Source of the DNA: JAPHTQ01 sp050302275
Lineage (GTDB): Bacteria; Pseudomonadota; Gammaproteobacteria; Thiohalomonadales; Thiohalomonadaceae
Direction: 5' to 3'
NCBI GenBank assembly: GCA_050302275.1
Contig: JBNLAT010000002.1
Location: forward strand, 60,961-124,960
Length of the DNA stretch: 64,000 bases
Shown here: one piece after another, positions 1 to 8,959 of the stretch
Layout: each line of letters begins with the position of its first letter
Numbering within the stretch: position 1 is the stretch's first letter
Notes under the pieces: model-generated
What the model was told of the DNA's origin: nothing
Databases searched by the model: none
What the model saw: only the letters and a program-made list of their open reading frames with translations
Made by a program: the position numbers and the translations under genes

Positions 1-1
1 G

Positions 2-907
2 GTGGTGGGTATCGGCGGCGGTAGCGTGCTTGATGCGGCCAAAGCGGTCGCGGGTCTGCTGCCGTTTGGTAATTCGGTTCTGGATCATCTGGAAGACGTT
101 GGTCGAGGATTGCCCTATGAAGGTCCGGCACTACCATTTATTGCCGTACCGACCACCGCAGGAACGGGGAGTGAAGCGACTCGTAACGCGGTGCTGAGCG
201 AACATGGGGCTGAGGGTTACAAAAAATCATTTCGTCATGATTCACTGGTCGCTCGGGTTGCCCTGATCGATCCGCTGTTACTGGAGAACTGTCCGCCGGA
301 ACTGATTGCCGCACAGGGAATGGATGCCTTCACTCAACTGCTCGAGTCTTATGTTTCACTGCGAGCCAATCCATTGACCGATGCGCTTGCCTGGAGCGGG
401 CTGGAAGCGATGCAGCAGGGATTTATGGCCGCTTATCAAGGTGAAGCCGATGGCAGAGCTGCGATGGCCTACGCGGCGCTGATCTCGGGAATTACTCTGG
501 CACAGGTGGGACTCGGTTCGGTCCACGGTCTGGCACAGCCGCTCGGTTCGCTGTTCCCGTTACCGCATGGGGTTGCCTGCGGCACGATGGTGGCTGAGGC
601 AACCAGAACTAATCTTTCGGCGCTGCGTGAACGTATGCCTGAGAGTCCCGCGCTACAAAAATACGCCAGGGTAGGGCGGTTATTGAGTGGTCAGCATGAA
701 CTGGATGATGAAGCGGTACATGAGGTACTGATTGATGTTCTGGCCGCGTGGCGCGAAGCCATGAAGCTGCCGCGTCTTGGCGATTACGCCATCAGCGAAG
801 TCGATATTCCACGTATCGTTGCCGGTTCACGTAACAACAGTATGAAGACCAATCCTGTTGAGTTGAGCGACGATGAGATCGCGGCACTGGTGCGTTCCAG
901 GATTTAA
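2..907 (+). CDS. Iron-containing alcohol dehydrogenase family protein, 5'-truncated
   Basis: The frame is open at the left window edge, so the N-terminal part of the Rossmann domain is missing. The visible 301 residues start at the GGGS phosphate-binding loop (residues 5-8), followed by PTTAGTGSEAT (50-60), both hallmarks of the family (NAD(P)-dependent oxidation or reduction of alcohols and aldehydes). Family metal ligands are Asp, His, His, His. Here Asp108, His175 and His189 (in PHG) are visible, but the His normally four residues after the Asp is Gln112. Metal binding or substrate range may therefore be altered. The stop overlaps by 4 bp the convergent gene at 904-1479. Substrate cannot be told from sequence. 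Confidence 0.88.
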   Translation: MVGIGGGSVLDAAKAVAGLLPFGNSVLDHLEDVGRGLPYEGPALPFIAVPTTAGTGSEATRNAVLSEHGAEGYKKSFRHDSLVARVALIDPLLLENCPPELIAAQGMDAFTQLLESYVSLRANPLTDALAWSGLEAMQQGFMAAYQGEADGRAAMAYAALISGITLAQVGLGSVHGLAQPLGSLFPLPHGVACGTMVAEATRTNLSALRERMPESPALQKYARVGRLLSGQHELDDEAVHEVLIDVLAAWREAMKLPRLGDYAISEVDIPRIVAGSRNNSMKTNPVELSDDEIAALVRSRI

Positions 908-1479
908 TCAAGATAGCGAACGTAGAAGTGTTGCCATTGGCAGCCACCGACCTGCTCCAGCAGTGCGATCAATTCGGGACTCGGCACCGCCTCACTCTCA
1001 AATATTCCCCAGATTTTGATGAAGTAACGCCCGAAACCGGCGCTCTTACGCCAGCGTAGCTGCGGCAGCGTCAGTTCTTTGCTGCATTCGGGGCAGTCGA
1101 TGTGGTGGGTCTCTGGTTGTTGTTGCCACGCCTCAATGAGGGGCTGCCACACTTCGAAACGGTGACCACAGGCAGGGCAACGGGGAGTTTTGAGGTTATC
1201 GCCGCTGATGAACTGCGCTGTGGCAGATGGCCCCTGGAAGGCGATATGACTGAATCCCTCGCCAGCATTTTCGTGTTGTTCCGTGGCGATCACCGGCGAG
1301 CAGCCGAGAAAGGTGATGAGGGAGAGGAACTCTGGTCCGGGGCGATAGTGGGTTTCGCCATTGAAGTCGAATGGCTCGCCGATAAATCCTTCATCACGCA
1401 ATGCACTTTTCAGTTTGGATGAATCATCGGGAAGGGCATCAAACTTTGCCGGGCAGAGGTATAGCAGGTTTTCTGTCAT
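904..1479 (-). CDS. Hypothetical protein with a zinc-ribbon-like motif
   Basis: A 191-residue soluble protein that I cannot assign to a named family. Two CxxC pairs (Cys101/Cys104 in CPACGH and Cys129/Cys132 in CPEC) are spaced like a zinc ribbon in the middle of the chain, with a tryptophan-rich stretch between them. No signal peptide or membrane segment is seen. The 3' end overlaps the convergent dehydrogenase gene by 4 bp, and an extended -10 promoter lies just upstream. Function unknown; the frame, start and promoter make it a convincing gene. Confidence 0.75.
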   Translation of the reverse strand: MTENLLYLCPAKFDALPDDSSKLKSALRDEGFIGEPFDFNGETHYRPGPEFLSLITFLGCSPVIATEQHENAGEGFSHIAFQGPSATAQFISGDNLKTPRCPACGHRFEVWQPLIEAWQQQPETHHIDCPECSKELTLPQLRWRKSAGFGRYFIKIWGIFESEAVPSPELIALLEQVGGCQWQHFYVRYLD

Positions 1480-1505
1480 GGTGACTACTCAATTGATATA
1501 GCGGG

Positions 1506-1514
1506 ATTATACCA
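1506..1514 (-). promoter_or_regulatory. Extended -10 promoter of the zinc-ribbon gene
   Basis: On the minus strand TGGTATAAT combines a perfect -10 hexamer with the TGn extension. It lies about 27 bp before the ATG at 1479, giving a leader of roughly 20 nt. No good -35 hexamer is visible, which is normal for extended -10 promoters. Confidence 0.5.
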
Positions 1515-1603
1515 TCTGCACCGATTCACTCCGTATGACACACACGCATCCCTTTACTATTGTTGTAAAATGGGCGCTGTGACCACAAGGGTACCTAATT
1601 GGC

Positions 1604-2068
1604 ATGAGCCAGGAAAAACCGTCTGAATTACAAACACTCGGCTGGCGCGAGTGGCTCTCCTTGCCCGATCTAGGTGTAGAAAACATTAAGGCCAAGGTCG
1701 ATACCGGGGCAAGAACCTCAGCGTTGCACTCCTTCTCGCAGAAAACTTTTCACGAGCGCGGCGTGTTGATGGTGCGTTTTCGTCTACATCCGCTGCAGCG
1801 CCGCATTGATGTGATTAAGGAATGCACTGCAGAGGTGATCGACCAACGTACGGTCAGCGACTCGGGTGGTCACCGGGAAAAACGACTGGTAATCGCCACC
1901 ACGGTACAGCTGGGTGAGCAATCCTGGCCGGTGGAAATGACCCTGACACGACGGGACAGCATGCGTTTTCGCATGCTGCTCGGCAGAACAGCGCTTGGTG
2001 GCCGTTATCTGGTCGACTCGGAGCGCTCTTATCTGGTGGGATATCCCCCATCTATCGTCACTGAATAA
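1604..2068 (+). CDS. RimB-like retropepsin-type protease (ATP-dependent zinc protease family)
   Basis: A 154-residue protein of the family annotated as ATP-dependent zinc protease (PF05618), which has a retropepsin-like fold. The aspartic-protease motif DTGA is at residues 33-36 within KVDTGARTSAL. Members often sit next to rimK and are called RimB in pseudomonads, where they act in the glutamate-tail modification system of ribosomal protein S6. Here rimK starts 15 bp downstream on the same strand, so the two are very probably co-transcribed. The function in S6 modification is inferred from this context. Confidence 0.85.
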   Translation: MSQEKPSELQTLGWREWLSLPDLGVENIKAKVDTGARTSALHSFSQKTFHERGVLMVRFRLHPLQRRIDVIKECTAEVIDQRTVSDSGGHREKRLVIATTVQLGEQSWPVEMTLTRRDSMRFRMLLGRTALGGRYLVDSERSYLVGYPPSIVTE

Positions 2069-2082
2069 TTTTTGAGGCATCA

Positions 2083-2988
2083 ATGAAGATCGCAATTCTG
2101 TCACGGAACCCGAAACTCTATTCTACTCGCCGTCTGGTCGAGGCAGCGGAGGCGCGCGGCCATGAGGTGCGCGTGCTGGATACCCTGCGCTGCTATATGG
2201 ACATTGCTACCGCCAAACCGGGAATTAGTTATCGTGGTGAGCGGCTCGACTATTTCGGTGCGGTGATCCCGCGTATCGGTGCCTCGATCACCTCCTATGG
2301 TCTGGCGGTATTGCGCCAGTTCGAGATGATGGGGACCTTTCCACTCAACGAATCGGTCGCGATTGGCCGTTCCCGAGACAAACTGCGTTCCCTGCAACTG
2401 TTGTCACGCAAGGGTATTGGCCTGCCGTTGACCAGTTTCGCTCACCATGTGGATAACACCCGCGATCTGATTAATCTGGTTGGTGGTGCACCGTTGGTGG
2501 TGAAGCTGCTGGAAGGGACACAGGGCAAGGGCGTAGTTTTGGCGGAGACCTTCAAGGCGGCCGAGAGCGTTATCGACGCCTTCCGCGAATTGCGGGCCAA
2601 CTTTCTGGTGCAGGAGTTCATCAAGGAAGCCGGTGGCAGTGATGTGCGCTGTCTGGTTATCGGCGGCAAGGTGGTGGCGGCGATGGAGCGGCGAGCCAAG
2701 GATGGAGAATTTCGCTCCAACCTCCATCGCGGTGGTACCGCCGCGCTAACCCGTCTGACCTCCGCGGAACGGGCCACCGCGGTTAAGGCGGCGCAGACCA
2801 TGGGGCTCAATGTGGCGGGGGTTGACCTGTTACGTTCCGCTCACGGGCCGTTGGTGATGGAGGTGAACTCCTCACCGGGTCTGGAAGGTATCGAAAATGC
2901 TACCGAAAAGGATGTTGCCGGGATGATCATCGGTTATATCGAGGAAAACGCCAAACCGAACCGTACCCGCACCAAAGGTAAGGGCTAA
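2083..2988 (+). CDS. rimK: Ribosomal protein S6--L-glutamate ligase RimK
   Basis: At 301 residues it matches the family length. This ATP-grasp ligase adds glutamate residues to the C-terminus of ribosomal protein S6. Visible features are the N-terminal RimK preATP-grasp domain (starting KIAILSRNP), a glycine-rich ATP-binding loop (LLEGTQGKGVV, around residue 143-153) and the terminal metal-binding motif MEVNSSPGLEG near residue 263. The RimB-like protease gene precedes it by 15 bp. The last residues are basic and probably disordered. Confidence 0.95.
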   Translation: MKIAILSRNPKLYSTRRLVEAAEARGHEVRVLDTLRCYMDIATAKPGISYRGERLDYFGAVIPRIGASITSYGLAVLRQFEMMGTFPLNESVAIGRSRDKLRSLQLLSRKGIGLPLTSFAHHVDNTRDLINLVGGAPLVVKLLEGTQGKGVVLAETFKAAESVIDAFRELRANFLVQEFIKEAGGSDVRCLVIGGKVVAAMERRAKDGEFRSNLHRGGTAALTRLTSAERATAVKAAQTMGLNVAGVDLLRSAHGPLVMEVNSSPGLEGIENATEKDVAGMIIGYIEENAKPNRTRTKGKG

Positions 2989-3173
2989 GACGGCATACAA
3001 CTTTCATTAACGACCTTTCCACGGCGCGGCTAAGCGCCTATCCTCAGTAGGGGCATGGTGGCAATTGTGAACTAAACAGCAGTTTATGCCGCCACCACTA
3101 AGGTAAGCTCGAATCAGAAAATGATAATCAATGGGTGCTTCCTGCGTCGGAACGCGCTCCAAGGAGGTCGTTA

Positions 3174-4667
3174 ATGGCTGATTCTCTTCAAATTATTCCA
3201 GGGCAGCCGATTTTGTCGGCGATTGTGCTGGCACTGCTTCTGGTGGCGATGCTCTATTTTGCACGCCGTCCCGCCCATAGCCTGATTCTTTCTCTGACTC
3301 GTGCGATAAACAGTGGCCTGCGGGTCGCCTCCCGTGCGGTGCTGCAGACCGAGAAGCGGCTGATTGTGCGTAATCGTGAGGTATTGCTGGCCCACGGTCG
3401 TGAGGCCACCGAGCACATCATTGAGCGGGAATTCGAGCGAGTCGACGCGACCCTGCGTCGCGACATGGCCGAATATCCGGCTCTGCAACGCAAGCTGACC
3501 GAGTCGCTGACCAAGATCGAGGAAGATTATCAGGAGAGCACCAACGTGCCGCCGTCGCCGCCGGGCTGGACCCAGGCGATCGCTGCCGTGGCCGCCATTC
3601 CCTCATCAAATGATCCTATGGTGGTTGAGATCCTGCGTGGCATTCGCGATGCCCTGGTCAAGGCGCATGACAATGCCATTCATGAGTATCGTGAGCAGTC
3701 CCATGAGCGCCACAAGTTGCTCAAGGTGATGTTGCCTTACTGGCGTAAAGTACAGTCGGCGCTGGATCAGATGGACAAGCGGGTGACCCGTTTGCTGGAT
3801 CGTTCTCGTACCATAGATCGCCATATCAATACCTATGAGGAGATCCTCAAGGGAACCGACAAGGCTCAGCGTACCCTGTCATCCTCCTCGTTGACCCAGT
3901 TCTTCATCGCCGGTTTCGTGCTGGCGGTGGCTATCGGCGGTGCGGTGATCAACTTTAATCTAATCGCCCGTCCTATGCAGGAGATGGTGGGTGGCAGCAG
4001 CTACATCATGGGCTTCCGCACCGCCAACATTGCCGCCATGGTAATCATCCTGGTGGAGGTGGCAATGGGCCTGTTCCTGATGGAGTCGCTGCGTATTACC
4101 CGCTTGTTCCCTACCATCGGCGCACTGGATGACAAGATCCGCACGCGAATGATCTACGCCAGCTTCATCTTCCTGTTCCTGCTGGCGAGCATCGAGGCCG
4201 GTCTGGCCTATATGCGTGAGTTGCTCTCTCAGGACGATGCGGCACTGGTCGCCGGATTGTTGAATAACACCGATTTGGTCTATTCCAACGATGGGCGCTG
4301 GATCACCACGGCGGCACAGATGGGGATGGGCTTCATTCTGCCGTTTGCGCTGACGTTCGTTGCTATTCCTCTAGAATCATTCATTGAGTCATCCCGCACC
4401 GTACTGGGCACCCTTGCGGTTGCCGCGCTGCGTGGTCTGGCGATGCTGTTGCGTTTCCTGGGAACGGTAATTAACTACTCCGGTAATGCACTAACCAGTT
4501 TCTATGACCTGGTTATCTTTGCACCACTCTGGATTGAGAGTGTGGTGCGAAAAGATTCCGGCGTTAGTGGCGCCAGCAATATACGAAAACAGAAGTTTCG
4601 CGGTAAGAAAGACTCCAACCGGGCTGGTGTGGATCTTGGAAGTTCAATGACGGGGACTGGCTCATGA
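3174..4667 (+). CDS. Multi-pass membrane protein of unknown function
   Basis: I do not recognise a family. The ATG at 3174 is preferred over a GTG at 3135 because a near-perfect Shine-Dalgarno (AAGGAGGT, 3161-3168) stands 5 bp before it; this gives 497 residues. One membrane segment lies near residues 13-30, then about 200 charged, mostly helical residues with Arg-rich stretches suggesting a coiled cytoplasmic domain. Four or more hydrophobic segments follow in the C-terminal half. The end overlaps the ATG of a VWA lipoprotein gene by 4 bp (ATGA), so the two are translationally coupled and likely form an envelope complex. The C-terminal tail is basic and polar. Confidence 0.8.
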   Translation: MADSLQIIPGQPILSAIVLALLLVAMLYFARRPAHSLILSLTRAINSGLRVASRAVLQTEKRLIVRNREVLLAHGREATEHIIEREFERVDATLRRDMAEYPALQRKLTESLTKIEEDYQESTNVPPSPPGWTQAIAAVAAIPSSNDPMVVEILRGIRDALVKAHDNAIHEYREQSHERHKLLKVMLPYWRKVQSALDQMDKRVTRLLDRSRTIDRHINTYEEILKGTDKAQRTLSSSSLTQFFIAGFVLAVAIGGAVINFNLIARPMQEMVGGSSYIMGFRTANIAAMVIILVEVAMGLFLMESLRITRLFPTIGALDDKIRTRMIYASFIFLFLLASIEAGLAYMRELLSQDDAALVAGLLNNTDLVYSNDGRWITTAAQMGMGFILPFALTFVAIPLESFIESSRTVLGTLAVAALRGLAMLLRFLGTVINYSGNALTSFYDLVIFAPLWIESVVRKDSGVSGASNIRKQKFRGKKDSNRAGVDLGSSMTGTGS

Positions 4668-5320
4668 GAATAAAACGTATCGCAAAGATACTGGGTCTTT
4701 CACTGCTACTTACCCTTACGGGATGCAGTGAAGAGGGAATGCACAACCGTGGTGTCTATATGTTGATGGATACCTCTGGCACCTACACACAGGAGCTGGA
4801 GAAGGCGCAACACATCATCAACTATATTCTTGCCAAATTGCAGTCTAACGACTCCTTTGCTGTGGCGCGGGTTGATACCGGTAGTTTCAGTGAGAAGGAT
4901 ATCATCGCCAAGATCACCTTCGACTCTCGTCCCAGTAACGCCAACCAGCAGAAGCTGGCGTTTCGCGACACCATCAATCAGTTCGTCAAGACGGTGAAGT
5001 CGAGTTCCTATACCGATATCACCGGCGGCATTCTGCAGGCAACTGAATATCTCAATGAAAAGGGTACCTCGAAGAAAACGATTTTGATCTTTTCCGACCT
5101 AAAGGAAGAGTTGAAGAAAGGTTTTATTCGCGATATCCCGCTGCAGCTGAACGGTTTTGAAGTGGTGGCACTGAATGTGACCAAGCTGCGTAGCGACAAC
5201 GTTGACCCTCGCGAGTACATGGATCGCCTTGAAGAGTGGAAACGGAAGGTTGAAGACGGCGGTGGTACCTGGCGCGTGATTAACGACCTGGAACGACTGG
5301 ACAATATGTTTAACGACTAA
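4664..5320 (+). CDS. VWA-domain lipoprotein
   Basis: A 218-residue protein starting with a signal sequence and lipobox (LTGC, Cys at about residue 21), so it should be lipid-anchored in the envelope. A von Willebrand A-like fold follows: the MIDAS-type segment MLMDTSGT lies around residues 34-41, a Thr in SYTDITGG supplies the second MIDAS position, and ILIFSDLKEE the third. VWA domains usually bind proteins through a metal ion. It is coupled by a 4-bp overlap to the upstream membrane protein gene and followed by a strong terminator, so the pair forms a complete transcription unit. Its partner and role are unknown. Confidence 0.8.
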   Translation: MRIKRIAKILGLSLLLTLTGCSEEGMHNRGVYMLMDTSGTYTQELEKAQHIINYILAKLQSNDSFAVARVDTGSFSEKDIIAKITFDSRPSNANQQKLAFRDTINQFVKTVKSSSYTDITGGILQATEYLNEKGTSKKTILIFSDLKEELKKGFIRDIPLQLNGFEVVALNVTKLRSDNVDPREYMDRLEEWKRKVEDGGGTWRVINDLERLDNMFND

Positions 5321-5335
5321 GTCTATCTGTCTCAG

Positions 5336-5364
5336 AAAAAACGGCGCCATCGGCGCCGTTTTTT
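5336..5364. terminator. Bidirectional rho-independent terminator
   Basis: Six A, a 7-bp GC stem (CGGCGCC / GGCGCCG) with a 3-nt loop, then six T. The A and T tracts let it work for the VWA gene on the plus strand and the M61 peptidase gene on the minus strand, which converge here. Confidence 0.9.
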
Positions 5365-5366
5365 GT

Positions 5367-7175
5367 TTAGTCGTGTAACCAACTCTGTCGCAGCTGTTTA
5401 ATCACTTCGCTACCTTCTTCATCCAGCAGCAGATAACAGGTGTCGAGGGGGGCGACCTGCAGCGGGAGCTCAAAGTGCATCAGTTCGTCTCGGCGAAAGG
5501 CGTGAACCTCGACATGTGTTTTATCACGCGGAAGGTTGAGCAGTTTCTCGATGTTGTCGTTGCGAGTGCGCAGGCCATCGACGGCAACGATGATATCGCC
5601 GGCGGAGAGACCTGCCTGCTGTGCTGCGCTATCGTCAAACACACTGAGTAGCTTGGCTCCATGCGAACCGCCGCCTACCCGTGCACCCAATACAAAGAGT
5701 TCGTTGTCACCGTTCTGGGCCGGCTTTCCCCCCTTGTCACCGTTGCCGCTGGCCTGACGTAGCTTTAGTTCGACGCCAAAGTTTGCCAGTAATGCCTCTA
5801 ACGGAAGGTCGTCGGTGCCATAGAGGGCATTTTCCAATAGCGGAGCGATTTCCTCTCCGGCTATCTCCCGGATCAGCGTTTCCATCTGTTGTTGGGAAAT
5901 GCCGACATGAGGTTTGCCATAGTCTCGCCAGAGGACGCGCATAACATCGTCCAGCGAGCGCTCGCCATTGCTATTAGTTCGAATACTCAGGTCCAGCGCC
6001 AGGGCGATCAGGCTGCCCTTGGCATAGTAGCTAACGATAGCGTTGGGCGAGTTCTCATCCTGTTTGTAGAACTTGCTCCAGGCATCGAAGCTGGAGTCGG
6101 TTACAGACTGTTTGAGGCGCCCACTACCGCGGATAACACGGGTGATGGTCTGCCCCAACAGTTCCAGGTAGCTCTCTTCGTCGATCAGGCCGCAACGCAG
6201 CAGAGTCAGATCATCGTAGTAGGAGGTGAAACCCTCGAAGGCCCAGAGTAGCGGGGTGTAGCTCTCCTGACTCAGATCGTAGGGGAGAAAAACATCAGGT
6301 TTAATCCGTTTGATGTTCCAGCTATGAAAATATTCGTGGCTGCAAAGGCCGAGGAAGTTGCGGTAGTTTTCGCTAACGTTTTCCTCGCCCTTGTGCGGCA
6401 GATCGTCGCGGCTGCAGAGCAGGCTGGTAGAACTGCGATGCTCCAGGCCACCATAGCCGCTGCCGACCACCATGGTTTGGAACAGGTAGCGATCGAAAGG
6501 TGCCTCAGTGAAGAGATCGATCTCGCTCTCGCAGATACGTTTCAGATCAGCGGCCAGTCGCTCGGTATCGGCATAGTGGTGCCCGGTCAGGACCATGGCG
6601 TGGGGGATGCCACGGGCTTCGAATTCGAGCAGGGTAAAGTTACCCATTTCAACCGGGTGGTCGATCAACTCGTCGTAATCGGCAGCATGGAAGCGACCGA
6701 AGGCGTAGTCCTCGTTGTCCGAGGGCAGGGTGGTGGCGATGCGCCAGGATTGGTACTGTTCACCATGTGGGGCTTCGATATCGACGCTACAGGGTTGCTC
6801 ATCCTGCCCATCCACCCGCAGAAAGACACTGCTGCCGTTGAAGTAGCCGTGGGTGGTATCGAGATGGGCGGTGCGGACCGAGAGGTCCCAAGCATAGACA
6901 GTGTAATCAAGGAGCAGTGTGCCGCTGCAAGGTGCTGCACGCCAGTTCTGTTTGTCCAGTTTTTCCAGTGTTACCGGATTGCCATCGCAGTTTGCCTCAA
7001 TGGTGACGATGTTTTTGGCAAAGTCACGGATCATGTAGCTCCCCGGTATCCAGGCAGGCATGGACAGCACCTGTCCCTTGGGATCGGGGGCAGTGACCGT
7101 CAGGGTGATCTGGAAAAGATGGGCTTCGGGATGTACGGGGCGAATGCGGTAGTGAACGTTACTGGTGTTACCCAT
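5367..7175 (-). CDS. M61 family glycyl aminopeptidase-like metalloprotease with PDZ domain
   Basis: A 602-residue protein with the layout of M61 peptidases: N-terminal beta domain, catalytic domain with zinc motif HEYFH (280-284) followed by SWNIKRIKP, a GGLEH segment (242-246), the downstream Glu ligand in FEGFTSYY (Glu314), and a C-terminal PDZ domain (about 500-575, with the AGLSAGDIIVAVDG loop). Family members release N-terminal glycine or alanine from peptides. No signal peptide is visible, so a cytoplasmic location is likely. It converges on the VWA gene with a shared terminator between. Confidence 0.92.
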   Translation of the reverse strand: MGNTSNVHYRIRPVHPEAHLFQITLTVTAPDPKGQVLSMPAWIPGSYMIRDFAKNIVTIEANCDGNPVTLEKLDKQNWRAAPCSGTLLLDYTVYAWDLSVRTAHLDTTHGYFNGSSVFLRVDGQDEQPCSVDIEAPHGEQYQSWRIATTLPSDNEDYAFGRFHAADYDELIDHPVEMGNFTLLEFEARGIPHAMVLTGHHYADTERLAADLKRICESEIDLFTEAPFDRYLFQTMVVGSGYGGLEHRSSTSLLCSRDDLPHKGEENVSENYRNFLGLCSHEYFHSWNIKRIKPDVFLPYDLSQESYTPLLWAFEGFTSYYDDLTLLRCGLIDEESYLELLGQTITRVIRGSGRLKQSVTDSSFDAWSKFYKQDENSPNAIVSYYAKGSLIALALDLSIRTNSNGERSLDDVMRVLWRDYGKPHVGISQQQMETLIREIAGEEIAPLLENALYGTDDLPLEALLANFGVELKLRQASGNGDKGGKPAQNGDNELFVLGARVGGGSHGAKLLSVFDDSAAQQAGLSAGDIIVAVDGLRTRNDNIEKLLNLPRDKTHVEVHAFRRDELMHFELPLQVAPLDTCYLLLDEEGSEVIKQLRQSWLHD

Positions 7176-7194
7176 GGAGTGCGATGTACCTGTG

Positions 7195-7968
7195 TTATGG
7201 ATTAATGACTTCGACCTTTATACGAACGTTTCGGGTCAGTTGGCCTCGGTCACGAGTTGTATAGATAGTACCTGTTCCCTGATGATTTTGCTTCTCTGCC
7301 ACACCGCCCAGCTCGATCCATTCGCCGGGTTTGCCGCGAACGCTGGTGACAATCTCCTGCTGTTCGATGACGCCACCACCCTGTGGTGAGGGGCGGGCAT
7401 GGAATGGGCGGATATCGAGGCGGACGAGTTCACCGACCAGCGTTGGCCGCACCTCAAAACCGCTCTCCACATTACGGTATTCGACTCCCTGGCTGACGCT
7501 GGAGCCGTACGGGCCCTGCTGAATCGTTTGTACGACCTGTGGTATCGCCTGGCCGGAATGGATAGTGGCCCAGTGTCCTTCCAGTACCTGGATTTGCTGG
7601 TTGCCGTTTTCATCATTATTTCGCTGAGTACTGTAAATTTTGGCCTCAGGTTGTTTCACACTACCACTGAGCTCGGCACCACTTTTATCTCGCTGTTCAT
7701 CGAGGTCCTGTTGCACGGTAATGCGTAACATATGTGGCGCCGTGTCCAGTTTGCGAATGAGCTGGTCAATCTGGTCGAGATTTTCACTGCTGCTGCGCAC
7801 GAACAGATTGTAGCCGCTACCACTGATGGCGGAATCGTTTTCCAGAATCGGCTTGATAATGGGGATCATTTCTGAGGCACTGCGGTGCTGGAGTTCCCAG
7901 CTCCTGAGTTCCGAGGCGGTAACGAGTGTACTGCCGAGCAATAACAGGCTGAGTACGAAGAATCTCAT
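7195..7968 (-). CDS. Exported NolW/secretin N-domain-like protein
   Basis: The ATG at 7968 gives 257 residues beginning with a clear signal peptide (MRFFVLSLLLLGSTLVTAS); it overlaps the upstream stop codon as ATGA. Residues about 20-85 resemble the NolW-type subdomain of secretins (two short-repeat halves: position-specific ranking of paired sites, then DQLIRKLD). The rest has a beta-rich pattern like the start of a secretin core but stops well short of a full outer-membrane secretin (usually over 550 residues). No type II or III secretion genes are nearby, so it may be a stand-alone periplasmic protein. Confidence 0.7.
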   Translation of the reverse strand: MRFFVLSLLLLGSTLVTASELRSWELQHRSASEMIPIIKPILENDSAISGSGYNLFVRSSSENLDQIDQLIRKLDTAPHMLRITVQQDLDEQRDKSGAELSGSVKQPEAKIYSTQRNNDENGNQQIQVLEGHWATIHSGQAIPQVVQTIQQGPYGSSVSQGVEYRNVESGFEVRPTLVGELVRLDIRPFHARPSPQGGGVIEQQEIVTSVRGKPGEWIELGGVAEKQNHQGTGTIYTTRDRGQLTRNVRIKVEVINP

Positions 7969-8489
7969 AGTTGCAGGCGGCGTAGTTTTGGATCGGGTTC
8001 GGACTGCTCCCACATTTCGATAAACAGTTCGCGCATCCCTTTCACAAGACGGCGATCGCGGAAGCAGGCTTCGGCGTCGAAGCGCAGAGCTTCCTTACGC
8101 CGGATGTAAGCGACCCCATCGACGATCATAAACGGTTCAACAATGTCCTGATGTTCGTCGCTGGGGGTACGTATGAGGATGCTGCTGCTCAGGCGCTGGG
8201 CCAGCGGGAGCATACGGTGTCCGTACTTGAGTGCCTTATCTGAAGTACGCAAAATAAAACGAGCCTGGGAATTGCGATTACGGCGGGCAAATCTGGAGAG
8301 GGCTTCGACAAAATCTGGATGACCGTAAATAGGAGGATCCAGGTCATAGCTCATAACAAATATCTCACGTCGCGCCTGGCTTACCATGTCCAACACAACA
8401 CACAGGTTGTGCTCGGCGGTTTCAAGGCTGTAAAGGGTATCACTGTGGCCCAGCACATTATCGTAGTTATAGTCGCAGGTGGTATTCAT
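7965..8489 (-). CDS. Conserved hypothetical protein, phospholipase-D-like fold suspected
   Basis: A 174-residue protein with a segment that resembles a PLD-type half domain without a clear HKD motif (ARREIFVMSYDLDPPIYG..., and RTPSDEHQDIVEPFMIVDG near residue 107-125). Proteins like this are often encoded beside, or fused to, a GNAT acetyltransferase, as is the case here (GNAT gene 32 bp upstream). The stop overlaps the next start by 4 bp. The fold assignment is tentative and no enzymatic function is claimed. Confidence 0.6.
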   Translation of the reverse strand: MNTTCDYNYDNVLGHSDTLYSLETAEHNLCVVLDMVSQARREIFVMSYDLDPPIYGHPDFVEALSRFARRNRNSQARFILRTSDKALKYGHRMLPLAQRLSSSILIRTPSDEHQDIVEPFMIVDGVAYIRRKEALRFDAEACFRDRRLVKGMRELFIEMWEQSEPDPKLRRLQL

Positions 8490-8521
8490 GAGGAATTACC
8501 TTTGCGTTGTGGTGCGCTGCT

Positions 8522-8959
8522 TCAAGTATAGGTTTTGCGCACCATGTGGCGATGGAGTATCCCTGCGTCCAAAAAGGTTTTTCCTTCCGCTTGAAAACCG
8601 AATTTCTCATAGAAACTTATAGCGTCTACCTGGGCATCGAGAAAGATATTTTTTAAATGACGGTTTGCTGCTTCAACCAACATCTGTTCCATCAGTGCGG
8701 TTCCTATACCTTGTTCGCGCCAGGAGGCGAGAACCGCCACCCGGCCGATATGACCATCCGCCAACATTCTTGCAGTCGCAATAGGTTTCCCGCGGTTGTC
8801 TTCTGCCAGCAGATGAAAGGCTGTTTCATCCTCACCATCCCATTCTAGTTCTGTGGGGACATTTTGCTCTTCGATAAAGACCTGCTGGCGAATTTGGCGC
8901 AATGCCTGTTCATCCTGCTGCCAGGTGGCGGGGCGGATGGTGTAGGTGAGGTGTGGCAT
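8522..8959 (-). CDS. GNAT family N-acetyltransferase (ElaA/YjcF type)
   Basis: A 145-residue single-domain acetyltransferase. The acetyl-CoA binding signature RVAVLASWREQGIGTALM (residues 73-90) is intact, and the N-terminal FIEEQNVPTELEWD motif is typical of the ElaA/YjcF subgroup. It would transfer an acetyl group from acetyl-CoA to an amine; the substrate is unknown. It starts 1 bp into the stop codon of roxA (TAATG arrangement), so the two are translationally coupled. Confidence 0.88.
   Translation of the reverse strand: MPHLTYTIRPATWQQDEQALRQIRQQVFIEEQNVPTELEWDGEDETAFHLLAEDNRGKPIATARMLADGHIGRVAVLASWREQGIGTALMEQMLVEAANRHLKNIFLDAQVDAISFYEKFGFQAEGKTFLDAGILHRHMVRKTYT

Noticed and set aside
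17..28. Exact match GGCGGTAGCGTG to the ops element that recruits RfaH
   Set aside because: It lies inside the dehydrogenase coding sequence and simply encodes the Gly-Gly-Ser-Val of the cofactor loop; no polysaccharide operon starts there.
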